A stretch of DNA of 64,000 nt from JAEULH01 sp963805915 (GCA_963805915.1 CAWDWD010000009.1:48398-112397); one strand, 5' to 3'. Shown: positions 27,817 through 36,982, numbered from the stretch's first letter. Made by a program: numbers and translations. The notes: generated by a model from the sequence alone, not told the origin.

Positions 27817-29544
27817 GTGCGCTTGGCGATGGTCCGGGCGGCGGCGGTTCTCATGATCCTTTCGGGCTGTTCTTCGGCTGACCCAGCGGCACCGGTTTCA
27901 TCCTCTTCCTCTTCCAAATCCGGGACGGGTTCGCCGGTGGCGAATGTAGAGGATCTCCAGGTTGTTGATTGCCTTCTGCCCGGGCAAATCCGCAGACTAG
28001 GCGCAAGCGCCACCTACGTCACACGCGGGCGCCCGATCCGAACGGCTGCGAGAGACTGCCGCATCCGCGGCGGCGAGTACGTTGCCTACGATCGCGCCGA
28101 TTACGCCACAGCATTGAAAGTTTGGCTGGAGCCCGCCAAGGCGGGGAATGCCGAAGCCCAGGCCTACGTCGGCGAAATATACGAAAAAGGCCTTGGTACG
28201 GCACCCGATTTCGCCGCCGCGGCTAAGTGGTACCGACTTGCCGCTGATCAGGACTACGCACCGGCGCAAATCAGCCTCGGCATGATGTACGAGCGGGGTG
28301 CGGGTGTCCCGAAGGACGTCAACGAGGCGTTGCGCTGGTATCGGCGCGCCTCGGGTCTGAGCAAGGACCAGATCCGACTGGCCAGCACTGGTGGGGAGAC
28401 GGCAAGCCCAGAGGACGAGAGGCTCAAACGCGAACTCACCGCCTCGCAAGAGAAACTCGCGCAGCTTAAGCGCACGCTTAACCGGCTTCAGGAGGAGGCC
28501 GCGACACAGCAGGCGGCCGCGGCGGCCGGCGCCTCCACCAGCCCGCGTCAAAACTTCGACGCCGAACGTCAGGATTTCCGAATTGAGATAGCGTCGCTAC
28601 GGAGCGAGATCGAAGCGAAAAATGCGCAAATCGCCGGTCCGCGGACGCAGAGCTTACGTAGCGACAGCGCCGGCGGGTCGGGAGGAGCGGCATCATCGAC
28701 GCCCACGGCCGAAATACCGCGGCAGCGTTTCGGAAGCTACTATGCCCTCGTGATAGGCAACAATGACTACCAACATCTAAAAAAGCTGGAGACCGCCGTC
28801 GCGGATGCGCAGAGCGTCAGCGACATACTGGCAAAGAAATACGGCTTCAAGGTTACAACTCTAATAAACGTTAAGAAAGATCAGATTCTTGACGCCTTTT
28901 ATAAAATAAACAAGGAAACAGGAGAGGGCGACAACCTGTTGGTTTACTACGCGGGTCACGGTCAATTGGAAGACGTGCCTGAGCGTGGTTTCCGTAAGGG
29001 CTACTGGATACCGGTGGACGGCGAGCCGGACAATCCCGCGAAATGGGTCTCCAATACCGATGTTACCGACTTCATCTGGACGGCTAACGCTCGTCACGTT
29101 CTGGTCGTCGCCAATTCGTGCTATTCCGGCGCGCTGTTGCGCAGCATTCAGACCCGTCTGCGGGCGGGTTCAACAGAGAAGGCGAAGACGGCGTGGATCG
29201 AGGCCCTTCTCGGGCGCGCATCGAGGACTGTGCTGAGCTCCGGAGGATTGGCGCCTGTCCTCGATACGAGCGGCGGCGGACACTCGGTGTTCGCGCAGGC
29301 CCTCCTCGACATTCTGCGGGAAAACACCGGCATCCTCGATGGCGGCAGCCTGGGGCAGCAGGTCGCCTCCCGCGTCACCTATGCTGCCGCCGCTGTCGGC
29401 GTAACCCAGACGCCGGAGTACGCGCCGATCGAGTTTGCCCACCATGCCGGCGGCGAGTTCTTTCTCGTCCCGGCTCAGGCCATTGCGCAGAACATCCCGG
29501 CGCCCTGGTCGCTCGCCTCAAATGCCGGTATTCGACGCCAATGA
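27817..29544 (+). CDS. Caspase-fold (peptidase C14) predicted lipoprotein with Sel1 repeats
   Basis: About 575 residues. A short basic N-terminus leads into AAAVLMILSGC, a lipobox, then a Ser/Lys-rich linker. Two Sel1 (TPR-like) repeats follow (EAQAYVGEIYEKGLGTA; APAQISLGMMYERGAGVP), then a coiled coil (DERLKRELTASQEKLAQLKR) and a C-terminal caspase domain. Catalytic His lies in YYAGHGQ (H381) and Cys in VANSCYSG (C435), so it looks active. Start is taken as GTG 27817 (GGAGGG upstream); ATG 27829 is possible. The lipobox predicts an outer-membrane or periplasmic location, odd beside a cytoplasmic STAND partner; a start downstream of the lipobox would change that. Its stop overlaps the next gene's ATG (ATGA). 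Confidence 0.87.
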   Translation: MRLAMVRAAAVLMILSGCSSADPAAPVSSSSSSKSGTGSPVANVEDLQVVDCLLPGQIRRLGASATYVTRGRPIRTAARDCRIRGGEYVAYDRADYATALKVWLEPAKAGNAEAQAYVGEIYEKGLGTAPDFAAAAKWYRLAADQDYAPAQISLGMMYERGAGVPKDVNEALRWYRRASGLSKDQIRLASTGGETASPEDERLKRELTASQEKLAQLKRTLNRLQEEAATQQAAAAAGASTSPRQNFDAERQDFRIEIASLRSEIEAKNAQIAGPRTQSLRSDSAGGSGGAASSTPTAEIPRQRFGSYYALVIGNNDYQHLKKLETAVADAQSVSDILAKKYGFKVTTLINVKKDQILDAFYKINKETGEGDNLLVYYAGHGQLEDVPERGFRKGYWIPVDGEPDNPAKWVSNTDVTDFIWTANARHVLVVANSCYSGALLRSIQTRLRAGSTEKAKTAWIEALLGRASRTVLSSGGLAPVLDTSGGGHSVFAQALLDILRENTGILDGGSLGQQVASRVTYAAAAVGVTQTPEYAPIEFAHHAGGEFFLVPAQAIAQNIPAPWSLASNAGIRRQ

Positions 29545-32500
29545 GCGACCGACCGCCGAAAGTGCTGATCAGCTACAGCCACAATTCGATCGAGCATGCC
29601 GATCGTGTGCTGGGTTTGGCCGACTGGTTGCGCGAGCGCGGGATTGATGCGGACATCGACCAGTACGAGGTTTCTCCGCCCGAAGGCTGGCCGCGGTGGA
29701 TGGACCGTCAGATCGAGAACAGCGATTTCGTTCTCCTGATCTGCACCGAGACCTACTATCGCCGGGTAATGGACACCGAGGCGCCGGGAAAGGGACTTGG
29801 CGTCCGTTGGGAAGGCAACCTTATCTATCAGCATATCTACGACGGGTCGGCCAGCAACACGAAGTTCATTCCCGTCCTGTTCGACGGCGCCGATGTCACG
29901 CATATCCCCCGCCCCGTCCGTGGCGCCGTCTTCTACGTCCTCGCTGCGGAGCAGGGTTACGAGGACCTCTATCGCCGTTTGACCGGCCAGCACCGGACGA
30001 CAAAGCCGCAACTCGGCACTGTTCAGCAGCTGGAGACACGGCGCCGCCAATGGCGGGAAAGTCCGGAGCAGGCGTCCATCGTCACAAACGAGAACACCCA
30101 GGTCGAAGACCGGCGCACCGTCATTGTTCAGGCCGAGGGTGACGGGATCCGTGTCACCCTCGGCCAACCGCGCCTGGCTCTAAGTCGGCTTCAATCTCGC
30201 CGACGGCCGATCGGGACCGACCTCGACATGCTGAATCCCTTGAACCAGGCGGTTCCCTTGATCGGGCGCGAAGAGGAGATGGAGGCGCTCAAGCGCTGGC
30301 TGGCGAGCCCACGGACTTTGGCGGCCCGCTGTCTCATCGGGCGGGCGGGGAGCGGCAAAACTCGGCTCGGCCTCGAGCTCTGCGCCATTGCGGAAGGGTT
30401 TGGCTGGCACGCAGGCTTTGTGAAGTCTACCGAGATTACCCGCTTTTGCGCGCAGGAAAATGTCAGCGAGTGGGGTTGGGTTTCGCCGACCCTGATTGTC
30501 ATCGATAACGCCTTCCTCTCCGCGCGCATCTTGCGCAAATTTCTCATCGAGCTGGTCTCTAATCCGGCTGGAGATGGCAATCCCCTGAGGCTGCTACTGC
30601 TCGCGCGGAACGCAGACAAGAACCGGGGGTGGTGGCCGGACCTAGTGAGGCCGCGCGGCTGGACCGACGACGGCCTGATCGACCTGTTCGACCCTGGCGA
30701 GCCATGCCAGCTGCCTGACCTTCTGTCCGGCGAGATCCGCCGCGAGATTCTGACGGCGGTGATGTCGATGGCCTCGGAACGCAAGGGCCGAGCCGAGAGG
30801 CTGCGCCCGCCGCGCCGGGGAGAGAATACCGAGTTCGATCGCGCCCTCGACGGCGTGGCGCTGGAGTCGGAGCCACTCTACCTGCTGATGGCGGGGATGG
30901 CCGCCGTCGACCTTGGCCTGCCGAGCCTGCTGACTTTAAGCCGTCGCGACATGGCTGAGCAACTCGCTGTCAACGAGATTGGCCGTCTCCGCGGGCTTGC
31001 CGAGGACCGCGGGCTGGACGATAATTTCCTCGTTCATATGGCCGCAGTCGTGACTTTGATGCGGGGCTGCTCGTCGGAGATCTTGGACGACGTTGTGGCC
31101 GCCGAGCGGTTAGCCCTGCGGGGAAGCCACCCAGATGCGTCCAGCGATGTTGCTCAGGCACTGCTCAACTCCCTGCCGGACGGCGCTTCCGAAGCGGTTT
31201 CGCCCATCCTGCCTTACCTGATCGGCGAAGCCGCCGCGATCGCGGCGCTTTCCGCGCATAGCGCAAGCCGACAGGCCGCGGTCATTGTCCGTGCGTGGCG
31301 ACGTGCCCCTCGAGACACGCTGACGTCCGTTCTTCGCACCGCCCAGGATTTCGCGACATCGGATGACCACCCGGCCTTGGCCTGGTTTGACCGCATTGTC
31401 GAAGAAGCTGCCCGGAGCGGTGGGTCGGAGGAGCTGGTAGCGATCTGCACGCAGCTCCCCGAGCGGACGGTCAACCTCATGCAAAGGGCTGCTGCGGTTC
31501 AGTCGCGAACGGTGGGCGCGTTGCGCGCGCAGATTGAGCGTCAACCTGATGACGAAGCGAGGATGCTGCTCGCCGGCTGCCTGACCCAGCTGGGTGAACG
31601 GCTGGGGAACATCGGCCGGTTCGAAGATGCGCTGCAAGCGGCTGAGGAAGCCGTCATGCTGCGCCGCGATCTTGCTCAACGCGGTGCCGTTGACAGCCTG
31701 AATGCGGATTTGGCGCTCGGTCTCGACACTTTGGCGAGCAGGCTCAATGATGTGGGTCGGCGCGAGGAAGCGCTGGCGGTAGCGATGGAGGCGGCGAGCA
31801 TGTTGCGTTCCCTCGCCGGCGCGCAGCCACATGTCTTTGGTCGCGGGTTTGCTTCGTCGCTTGCGGATCTCGCGGTCTACCTGAGCAATATGGGTCGAGT
31901 TGACGAAGCGCTCGGCGCCGCCGAAGAAGCCGTCGCCTTGCACCGCTCCCTGGCAGTGGCGGAAGCCGAGGCCAACCGGCCCTACTTGGCCCTTTCACTA
32001 TCCAACTTGGCATTTTACCTAGGCGACGCCGGTCGTTATGATGAGGCCGCCCGGGTGGCCGAGGAGTCGACGGTCATGCTGCGCGAGTTCGCCGCCGTGC
32101 ATCCCGACGCTTTTCGGCCCGGACTCGCCCATTCGCTACACGCGCTTGCCGTGCATCTTGGCCGGCTCGGCAGGACGGCCGACGCTCTCAGTGCAGCCCG
32201 GGAAGCGGTGGGCCTGCAGCGCGTTCTCGCCGCGGCACGCGCAGACGCCTATCGGTTCGATCTTGCGCTGATGCTCAACACGCTTGCCGGGAGACTGCAC
32301 CAACTCGGCCAAAAGCAGGAGGCCTGCGCCGCCGTCACCGAGGCAGTCGCTATCCTGCGCGAAGACGCCAATAAAACGGCGATGCGCCAACTCCCCTATC
32401 TGGCCAACTCGCTCAACAACGTCGCCTTTACCCTGCTGTCCTGCAATAAGTCGGAGCTAGCCCTTGCGGCGACGACGGAAGCGGTTGCAATCCAACGGCA

Positions 32501-33434
32501 GCTTGTCGCTTCACTGCCCGATCGGTTCCGGCAAAATCTCGCCGCATCGCTAATGACCTTGTGCGCGGTGTGTCACGTTGCCGGGCAGCGCGAACGGGCG
32601 GTGGAAGCGAGTGGCGAAGCGGTCACGATCCGCCGCCAACTCGCGGAGCGCCGGCCTGAAGTATTCCGCGAGCCTCTGGCCCGATCGCTGACGGCGCTTG
32701 CCGCGGAGCTTGCGGATCTTGGGCAAAACGAAGAGGCCGCGGCGGCGGCGGAGGAAGCCGCTTCGTCCTATGATCGTCTTGCTGCCTTGCCGGGACCGGA
32801 GCCTCAACCGGCGACGCTCCGCGCCGTTGCGGCCCTCGCCGATTTGCTCGAGAAGACCGGCCGGCTTGAGCGTGCGCTCGTCTTTGACGAGCGCCTGCTT
32901 GCGCTACTCGCAGCCGCCTTGCCGCAACCAGCCGAGGCGTTGGCGGGCTTGGCGGTCGAAGTCGTTGGGAGTTATGAGCGCCGCTGTGCGCAATCCGGCC
33001 GATCGCCCGATAGAGCATTGCTGGCGGAGGTTGCAAGAGTGTTGCCGGCGGACGGTCAGCGGCCCGCCGGTTCGAACTCGGTCATGGCGAACGCGCAAAC
33101 GTCTACGCTTGCGGTCCGCTCGGTCGCGGCGGTTGTCGATTTTCTGTCGGAAGCCGGCGCTCCAGCGGCCACGACAGGTGACCCAGGCGACGGCAGTGCG
33201 GTACTGGCCTTGTTGCGAACGCATATGGCGAGCGGGGAGCAACTGGCCTCTCTCGCCGATCTTGAGCGTGAGCCCGCCGATCCTGACAACCAGGCGGACT
33301 TGCGCAAGAAGCTCAAGCATGCGCTCGCCGCCAATGCTACGCTTCGCGATGAGATCGCAATCACGCTCGCCAACACATCACAACCAGTAGTTCGAACCGT
33401 GGCTATGGAACGTGCTGGCCCTGGCGCAATGTAA
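29541..33434 (+). CDS. SEFIR-STAND ATPase-TPR protein (immune-receptor-like)
   Basis: A 1297-residue protein. N-terminal SEFIR/TIR-like domain, residues ~5-135: KVLISYSHNS, a WLRERGIDADIDQYE strand, and GWPRWMDRQIENSDFVLLIC. A middle STAND-type NTPase begins at LIGREEEMEALKRWL; Walker A GRAGSGKT is at 267-274 and Walker B TLIVIDN at 317-323. A helical region follows. Then come about nine TPR-like repeats of ~47 residues (about 670-1090), each like LA.SL..LA..L...GR..EAL.A..EAV.L.R.L. An Ala-rich tail ends it. SEFIR/TIR-STAND-repeat proteins in bacteria act in conflict systems where repeats sense a trigger and the N-terminal domain signals. The ATG at 29541 overlaps the caspase stop, so translation is probably coupled. 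Confidence 0.87.
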   Translation: MSDRPPKVLISYSHNSIEHADRVLGLADWLRERGIDADIDQYEVSPPEGWPRWMDRQIENSDFVLLICTETYYRRVMDTEAPGKGLGVRWEGNLIYQHIYDGSASNTKFIPVLFDGADVTHIPRPVRGAVFYVLAAEQGYEDLYRRLTGQHRTTKPQLGTVQQLETRRRQWRESPEQASIVTNENTQVEDRRTVIVQAEGDGIRVTLGQPRLALSRLQSRRRPIGTDLDMLNPLNQAVPLIGREEEMEALKRWLASPRTLAARCLIGRAGSGKTRLGLELCAIAEGFGWHAGFVKSTEITRFCAQENVSEWGWVSPTLIVIDNAFLSARILRKFLIELVSNPAGDGNPLRLLLLARNADKNRGWWPDLVRPRGWTDDGLIDLFDPGEPCQLPDLLSGEIRREILTAVMSMASERKGRAERLRPPRRGENTEFDRALDGVALESEPLYLLMAGMAAVDLGLPSLLTLSRRDMAEQLAVNEIGRLRGLAEDRGLDDNFLVHMAAVVTLMRGCSSEILDDVVAAERLALRGSHPDASSDVAQALLNSLPDGASEAVSPILPYLIGEAAAIAALSAHSASRQAAVIVRAWRRAPRDTLTSVLRTAQDFATSDDHPALAWFDRIVEEAARSGGSEELVAICTQLPERTVNLMQRAAAVQSRTVGALRAQIERQPDDEARMLLAGCLTQLGERLGNIGRFEDALQAAEEAVMLRRDLAQRGAVDSLNADLALGLDTLASRLNDVGRREEALAVAMEAASMLRSLAGAQPHVFGRGFASSLADLAVYLSNMGRVDEALGAAEEAVALHRSLAVAEAEANRPYLALSLSNLAFYLGDAGRYDEAARVAEESTVMLREFAAVHPDAFRPGLAHSLHALAVHLGRLGRTADALSAAREAVGLQRVLAAARADAYRFDLALMLNTLAGRLHQLGQKQEACAAVTEAVAILREDANKTAMRQLPYLANSLNNVAFTLLSCNKSELALAATTEAVAIQRQLVASLPDRFRQNLAASLMTLCAVCHVAGQRERAVEASGEAVTIRRQLAERRPEVFREPLARSLTALAAELADLGQNEEAAAAAEEAASSYDRLAALPGPEPQPATLRAVAALADLLEKTGRLERALVFDERLLALLAAALPQPAEALAGLAVEVVGSYERRCAQSGRSPDRALLAEVARVLPADGQRPAGSNSVMANAQTSTLAVRSVAAVVDFLSEAGAPAATTGDPGDGSAVLALLRTHMASGEQLASLADLEREPADPDNQADLRKKLKHALAANATLRDEIAITLANTSQPVVRTVAMERAGPGAM

Positions 33435-33503
33435 CCTCATGCGCATGCATCGAACGCCAAGTAACGAGACGTTCGAGCCTCGTCAACAGAAACCGCGCGC
33501 CAC

Positions 33504-34748
33504 CTACAACGCCACTCGCATTCCCAGCGTCCCGCCATAGCTCACGAAGTTCTCGTTCCCCTGCACGGTGGAAAAATTGACGAATGGCTGGATCCCGTTG
33601 GGCAATGCGGCGGAGACGCCGAGGCCGATGACCGCCCAGTTCCTGGCCGGAGACTCGCGCTCGAAGCTGAACGACGAACTTGCCGGCGCGGCGATATATT
33701 TGGCGTCGATGTTGCGCGAATCACCGAGGAACTCGTGCACCCAAGCCACGTTCAACTGTGGCAAGATAACGCCGAATGAGGTGCCGATCGCGACCGAGGC
33801 GGCGGCACCGAAGCTGCTCTGCAGCGACTCCTGATTCTGGCCGCTGTACCTGAGTTCGAGTCCGCTATTGCCGTCTTCCTTGTAGTTATCGATCTGCCGG
33901 TACGTGTAGTTGAGGCCGACCCTCGGACCGATGGTGACGTTCTCGATGGGGTAGTCGTAACCGGTAAGAAGCCCGGCACTGTACTCGTTGCCGCTGTAAT
34001 CTCCCGAGACATGCTGCTTTGCTAACGGATCAGAGCCTCCCACGATCTTCGCGCGACGGCTGCGGTAATTGTCCTGGCGGGCGTAGCTTAAGACGACGTC
34101 GGCGAAGGCGTTATCGAATGGCACGACCGTCGCGTAGATCAGTGGACCGTAGGAGTTGTTGTTGAAGTTGCCGCCGTTATCGTAGTCGCCGATCGAATGC
34201 GTATAGTTAAGGGCGAGCCCGGCGGTCAACCAGCCGGTGAGCGCGTAGTCGGCGCCGACGGTCACCGTCGGCATGACGGAATCGTAACCGTCCTCATAGG
34301 AATTCTTGTCGTGCGTAAGGCTTTCGGCGCCGGCCGAAAAAAAGACGTTGAGCCCCCCGCCCAGGGGCATATCCACTGCATCGGCGCCGGCTCCGCCGCC
34401 CGGCGTTTCTTTGGCCGCCTCGCGCGCCGTCTTCAGCCGGTCTTCGATGACAAGCGACGCGTTCGGCTGAGTCACCGCCCCCAAGCCACCGACGGTGCCG
34501 CCGGCGTCGACGGCGCCACAAACTGCATCAAACGATGCTGCTGTACCCGCAGTATCACATGCCGTTCCAGCGGCAGGAGTTGCAGCCGCCCTGAAATTCT
34601 CCGCCAAGGCGCCCTGGGGCATGAACGGAAGGGAAAGCAACGAGGCCGTTGCCAAAGGAGCAAAGCGGCCGATGACCAGGAACGGCCTCCGCGCGCTCGT
34701 TGCACCCGCACGAACGCGCATGCCAGCGAAGCACGTAAAGTCAAACAT
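33504..34748 (-). CDS. Autotransporter beta-barrel outer membrane protein with a short passenger
   Basis: A 414-residue protein with an extended signal sequence (hydrophobic LATASLLSLPFMPQGALA). A short, low-complexity region of ~90 residues with one Cys pair follows, then an autotransporter beta-domain of about 280 residues: alternating strands such as GLNVFFSAGAESL, YALTGWLTAGLALNYTHS, GPRVGLNYTYRQIDNY, and a terminal strand ending GMRVAL, as needed for BAM insertion. The passenger is very small for a classical autotransporter. The gene is convergent with the SEFIR-STAND gene (69 bases apart) and lies inside the IS-bounded segment. ATG at 34748 is preceded by GGGGGA. Confidence 0.8.
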   Translation of the reverse strand: MFDFTCFAGMRVRAGATSARRPFLVIGRFAPLATASLLSLPFMPQGALAENFRAAATPAAGTACDTAGTAASFDAVCGAVDAGGTVGGLGAVTQPNASLVIEDRLKTAREAAKETPGGGAGADAVDMPLGGGLNVFFSAGAESLTHDKNSYEDGYDSVMPTVTVGADYALTGWLTAGLALNYTHSIGDYDNGGNFNNNSYGPLIYATVVPFDNAFADVVLSYARQDNYRSRRAKIVGGSDPLAKQHVSGDYSGNEYSAGLLTGYDYPIENVTIGPRVGLNYTYRQIDNYKEDGNSGLELRYSGQNQESLQSSFGAAASVAIGTSFGVILPQLNVAWVHEFLGDSRNIDAKYIAAPASSSFSFERESPARNWAVIGLGVSAALPNGIQPFVNFSTVQGNENFVSYGGTLGMRVAL

Positions 34749-35110
34749 GATGTCCCCCGTCTGCGTTCCCTTCTCTCACGGTCCGAGTTGACCCATCGAG
34801 CAGGATTTCTACCCGTCTTACATTGAATAAAAGAGTAGCACGATTGATCATTTGTTGCAATCGAGAATGAATAGCGCTTTAACCCGGCAACGATGATGCG
34901 CGCCTCTGCCGCAGCAACGGATGTCGGAGAACCCTTGCGATGCCCCGTCAAGAACGAATGGCAACTGGCACTTCCGAGGCCGCCGCCGACAGCCGGACGA
35001 ACTGCCCAGGCGGGATAAATCGCCACCACAATGTTACCATCGTATATCGAGGCAGCGCCTTGGCATGCGAGGATCCGCGTGAAGGATTTCCAGGATGGCC
35101 CTCAAATTCG
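34749..35110. other. Gene-free stretch between the autotransporter and IS copy 2
   Basis: About 360 bases with no ORF that looks coding. It should hold the promoter of the leftward autotransporter gene; the zone 34820-34870 is AT-rich and is the likeliest place. Nothing else recognised. Confidence 0.5.
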
Positions 35111-35116
35111 CTAAGG

Positions 35117-36449
35117 ATCTGACGCGAAACAACTGCTTCAGTGTGGCTTTTCGGTTGGTCTGATGGTGTAGTTCCAGTCGCCGTGGAATGGGTCGAACTC
35201 CAGGTTGATCGCGGCCATTTCGGCGTCGGTGACGACAACTCCCTTTGGGTATGCGTTGGCGTCGATGTCGCAGGTGACAGTGAGGCCAGCGTCTGTGGTG
35301 GTCGCGGCGATGAGTTGGATGATGACTTGGTGGCTGACGAGCGGCTTGCCGCGCCAGTTCTGGGAGATATAGGCGAAGAGGCGATGCTCGATCTTGTTCC
35401 ATTTGCTGGTGCCGGGCGGCAGGTGGGCCACGGTGACGGCGAGGCCGGTCTCGTTGGCGAAGCGCTGGATCTCGCGCTTCCACAGGCGGACCCGAACGCC
35501 ATTGCTGCCGCCGCAATCGGCGGTGATGACGAGGGTCTTGGCCTCGAGATAGCGCGCTCGGCCCAGGCGCTGCCACCAGCGCCGGATGCTCTCGACCGCG
35601 AAGGCGGCCGTGTCAGCATCGATGCCGATATTGACCCAGCCCTGGTTGGCGGCAATGTCGTAGACGCCATAGGGTGCGACCTTGCCTAGTTCCGGGATCC
35701 TGAAGTCATGGACCCGAACGGGCTCTGGGTCGCCCTTGGGACGCCGTTCCCGGCCATTGTTCTTGAAGTCGCCGACCAGCTCCTTCTTCTTGGTATCGAC
35801 CGAGATGGCCGGCTCGCCCGCCGCGATGGCCGCCTTGACCGTGGCATTGATGTGCTCGAACTGGGCGTCGCGGTCCGGGTGGCTGGTGCCTTCGCGGGTC
35901 TTGCGATTGGCTTGGCAGCTGTACTCGAGTTGGCGCAACAGCACGCCGACCAGCTTCTGGCTCACCTCGAAGCCCTGACGGCGCAAGGCCTCGGCGATGT
36001 TCCGCTGGCTGCGGCTGACCCAGCGCAGCGGCGTCTCCGGATCGCCGCGGATGGCGGCCTCGATCAGCGCTTCAAGCGCCGGCAGCAGGCCCGGCTGGTG
36101 GTCGACCGCGCGCTTGCGGCCCCCGCCGGGGCGTCGGATCCGGCCCACAGGCTCGATGCAAGCCGCCTTCAGTTCCGCAACGCCGCGATTGATCGTGCTC
36201 CGCGCAATCCCGGTCGCCGTCGAAACCGCCGTCACGCCGCCCCGCCCCGCCGACACAGCCTCGCTCGCAGCAAGCAACCGCCGGCCCCGTTCGTTCAGGA
36301 GCCCAGCCAGCTGCTCGTATCGAGCCCGAATGCCATCGACATCGACCATAACCACAAAATAGAGGGGGCCGGACCGTCACGCTCGCGATATCGTGATTCT
36401 ATTCATGCTATTATACCCGCCGTGCAATTCGTTTGTTTCGCATCGAGTC
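35117..36449 (-). mobile_element. ISAzo13-family insertion sequence, copy 2 (complete, 1333 bp)
   Basis: Same length, ends and orientation as copy 1, with only scattered single-base differences. CTAAGG flanks it at 35111-35116 and 36450-36455. The right flank CTAAGGTCGG is identical for ten bases to that of copy 1 (27014-27023). With copy 1 it brackets a 10.8-kb segment holding the caspase/SEFIR operon. Confidence 0.85.
35138..36355 (-). CDS. ISAzo13-family transposase (copy 2)
   Basis: A 405-residue DDE transposase, intact, essentially identical to copy 1 over its whole length, including the ISVDTKKKELVGDFKN, VITADCGGSNG and PPGTSKWNKIEHRL segments. GTG start at 36355. Probably active together with copy 1. 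Confidence 0.92.
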   Translation of the reverse strand: MVMVDVDGIRARYEQLAGLLNERGRRLLAASEAVSAGRGGVTAVSTATGIARSTINRGVAELKAACIEPVGRIRRPGGGRKRAVDHQPGLLPALEALIEAAIRGDPETPLRWVSRSQRNIAEALRRQGFEVSQKLVGVLLRQLEYSCQANRKTREGTSHPDRDAQFEHINATVKAAIAAGEPAISVDTKKKELVGDFKNNGRERRPKGDPEPVRVHDFRIPELGKVAPYGVYDIAANQGWVNIGIDADTAAFAVESIRRWWQRLGRARYLEAKTLVITADCGGSNGVRVRLWKREIQRFANETGLAVTVAHLPPGTSKWNKIEHRLFAYISQNWRGKPLVSHQVIIQLIAATTTDAGLTVTCDIDANAYPKGVVVTDAEMAAINLEFDPFHGDWNYTIRPTEKPH

Positions 36450-36566
36450 CTAAGGTCGGCTGATCGCCATGAAGACATGGCGGGTGCCCGAAAGCGGCAG
36501 CCAAGCGTCGGGAACGGGAGGAGCAAACCGAGCCGTACACGGCGCACCAACTAAACCTGGGCTACT

Positions 36567-36628
36567 CCTAAACGCCGGAGTTAAGCTGCCGCGCGTAGCG
36601 CGGTCAGCCTGAACGACTTGTGTTAAGC
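36567..36628 (-). repeat. Integron-type attC recombination site
   Basis: Read on the - strand it begins with GCTTAAC (R'', fits RYYYAAC exactly; + strand 36622-36628), continues with GTTCAGGCTG, a perfect stem CCGCGC-TAC-GCGCGG (36589-36603), then CAGCTTAAC and ends with GTTTAGG (+ strand 36567-36573, an R' site with one extra T). The two L boxes pair with an unpaired base, as attC sites do. Layout and length (62 bases) closely resemble attC sites of aadA-type cassettes. It begins six bases after the stop codon of the leftward ORF 36635-36982, the normal position for a cassette attC. No integrase gene is in the window. Confidence 0.75.
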
Positions 36629-36634
36629 TTACAG

Positions 36635-36982
36635 CTACCAAGACAATGTACCTGCCATATCGCCAACAACAATTTTTAATTTTGATCCATCACTCATTTT
36701 ACCAACCCCCGCGCCGTAGGCATTGCCATCACCGCGCATTGTTATTTTTAGTATAGCTTGCCCTGTAGCCCCGTTATCACACGTCATGTTGAAAATGTGA
36801 GTAACTATGTTTTTACGCATATCTGTCTTGAATTTCCCGCTATTAGAGCGACCCAAACAACTAAATTCTCCGTTCGTAGCATGAATTGTCGCATTTTTCG
36901 GGCTACCATGAATCAAAGCTAACGAGCCGTCAAATTGCCCTATAAGTATCTTAAAATCACTAGGTGAGTTCTCTAGCTTCAT
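36635..36982 (-). CDS. AT-rich gene-cassette ORF of unknown function
   Basis: A 115-residue protein without recognised domains (MKLENSPSDFKILIGQFDGS ... FNMTCDNGATGQAILKITM ... KLKIVVGDMAGTLSW). It looks like a small beta-rich protein with two Cys. Base composition is far more AT-rich than the rest of the window, and its stop lies six bases from an attC site, so it is best read as an integron cassette gene. The in-frame bases upstream of the ATG encode LAILSASCAVNPDVA, which looks like the end of an export or lipoprotein signal, but no ATG/GTG/TTG precedes it. The true start may be a rare codon or lost. Confidence 0.6.
   Translation of the reverse strand: MKLENSPSDFKILIGQFDGSLALIHGSPKNATIHATNGEFSCLGRSNSGKFKTDMRKNIVTHIFNMTCDNGATGQAILKITMRGDGNAYGAGVGKMSDGSKLKIVVGDMAGTLSW

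Noticed and set aside
36456..36640. Group II intron or retron remnant
   Set aside because: The hairpin first suggested an intron domain, but the paired L boxes and RYYYAAC/GTT ends fit an attC site much better, and no reverse transcriptase is near.
36450..36641. A 63-codon leftward ORF beyond IS copy 2
   Set aside because: It is a chance translation through the attC site and the CTAAGG flank; its composition is that of a non-coding read-through.
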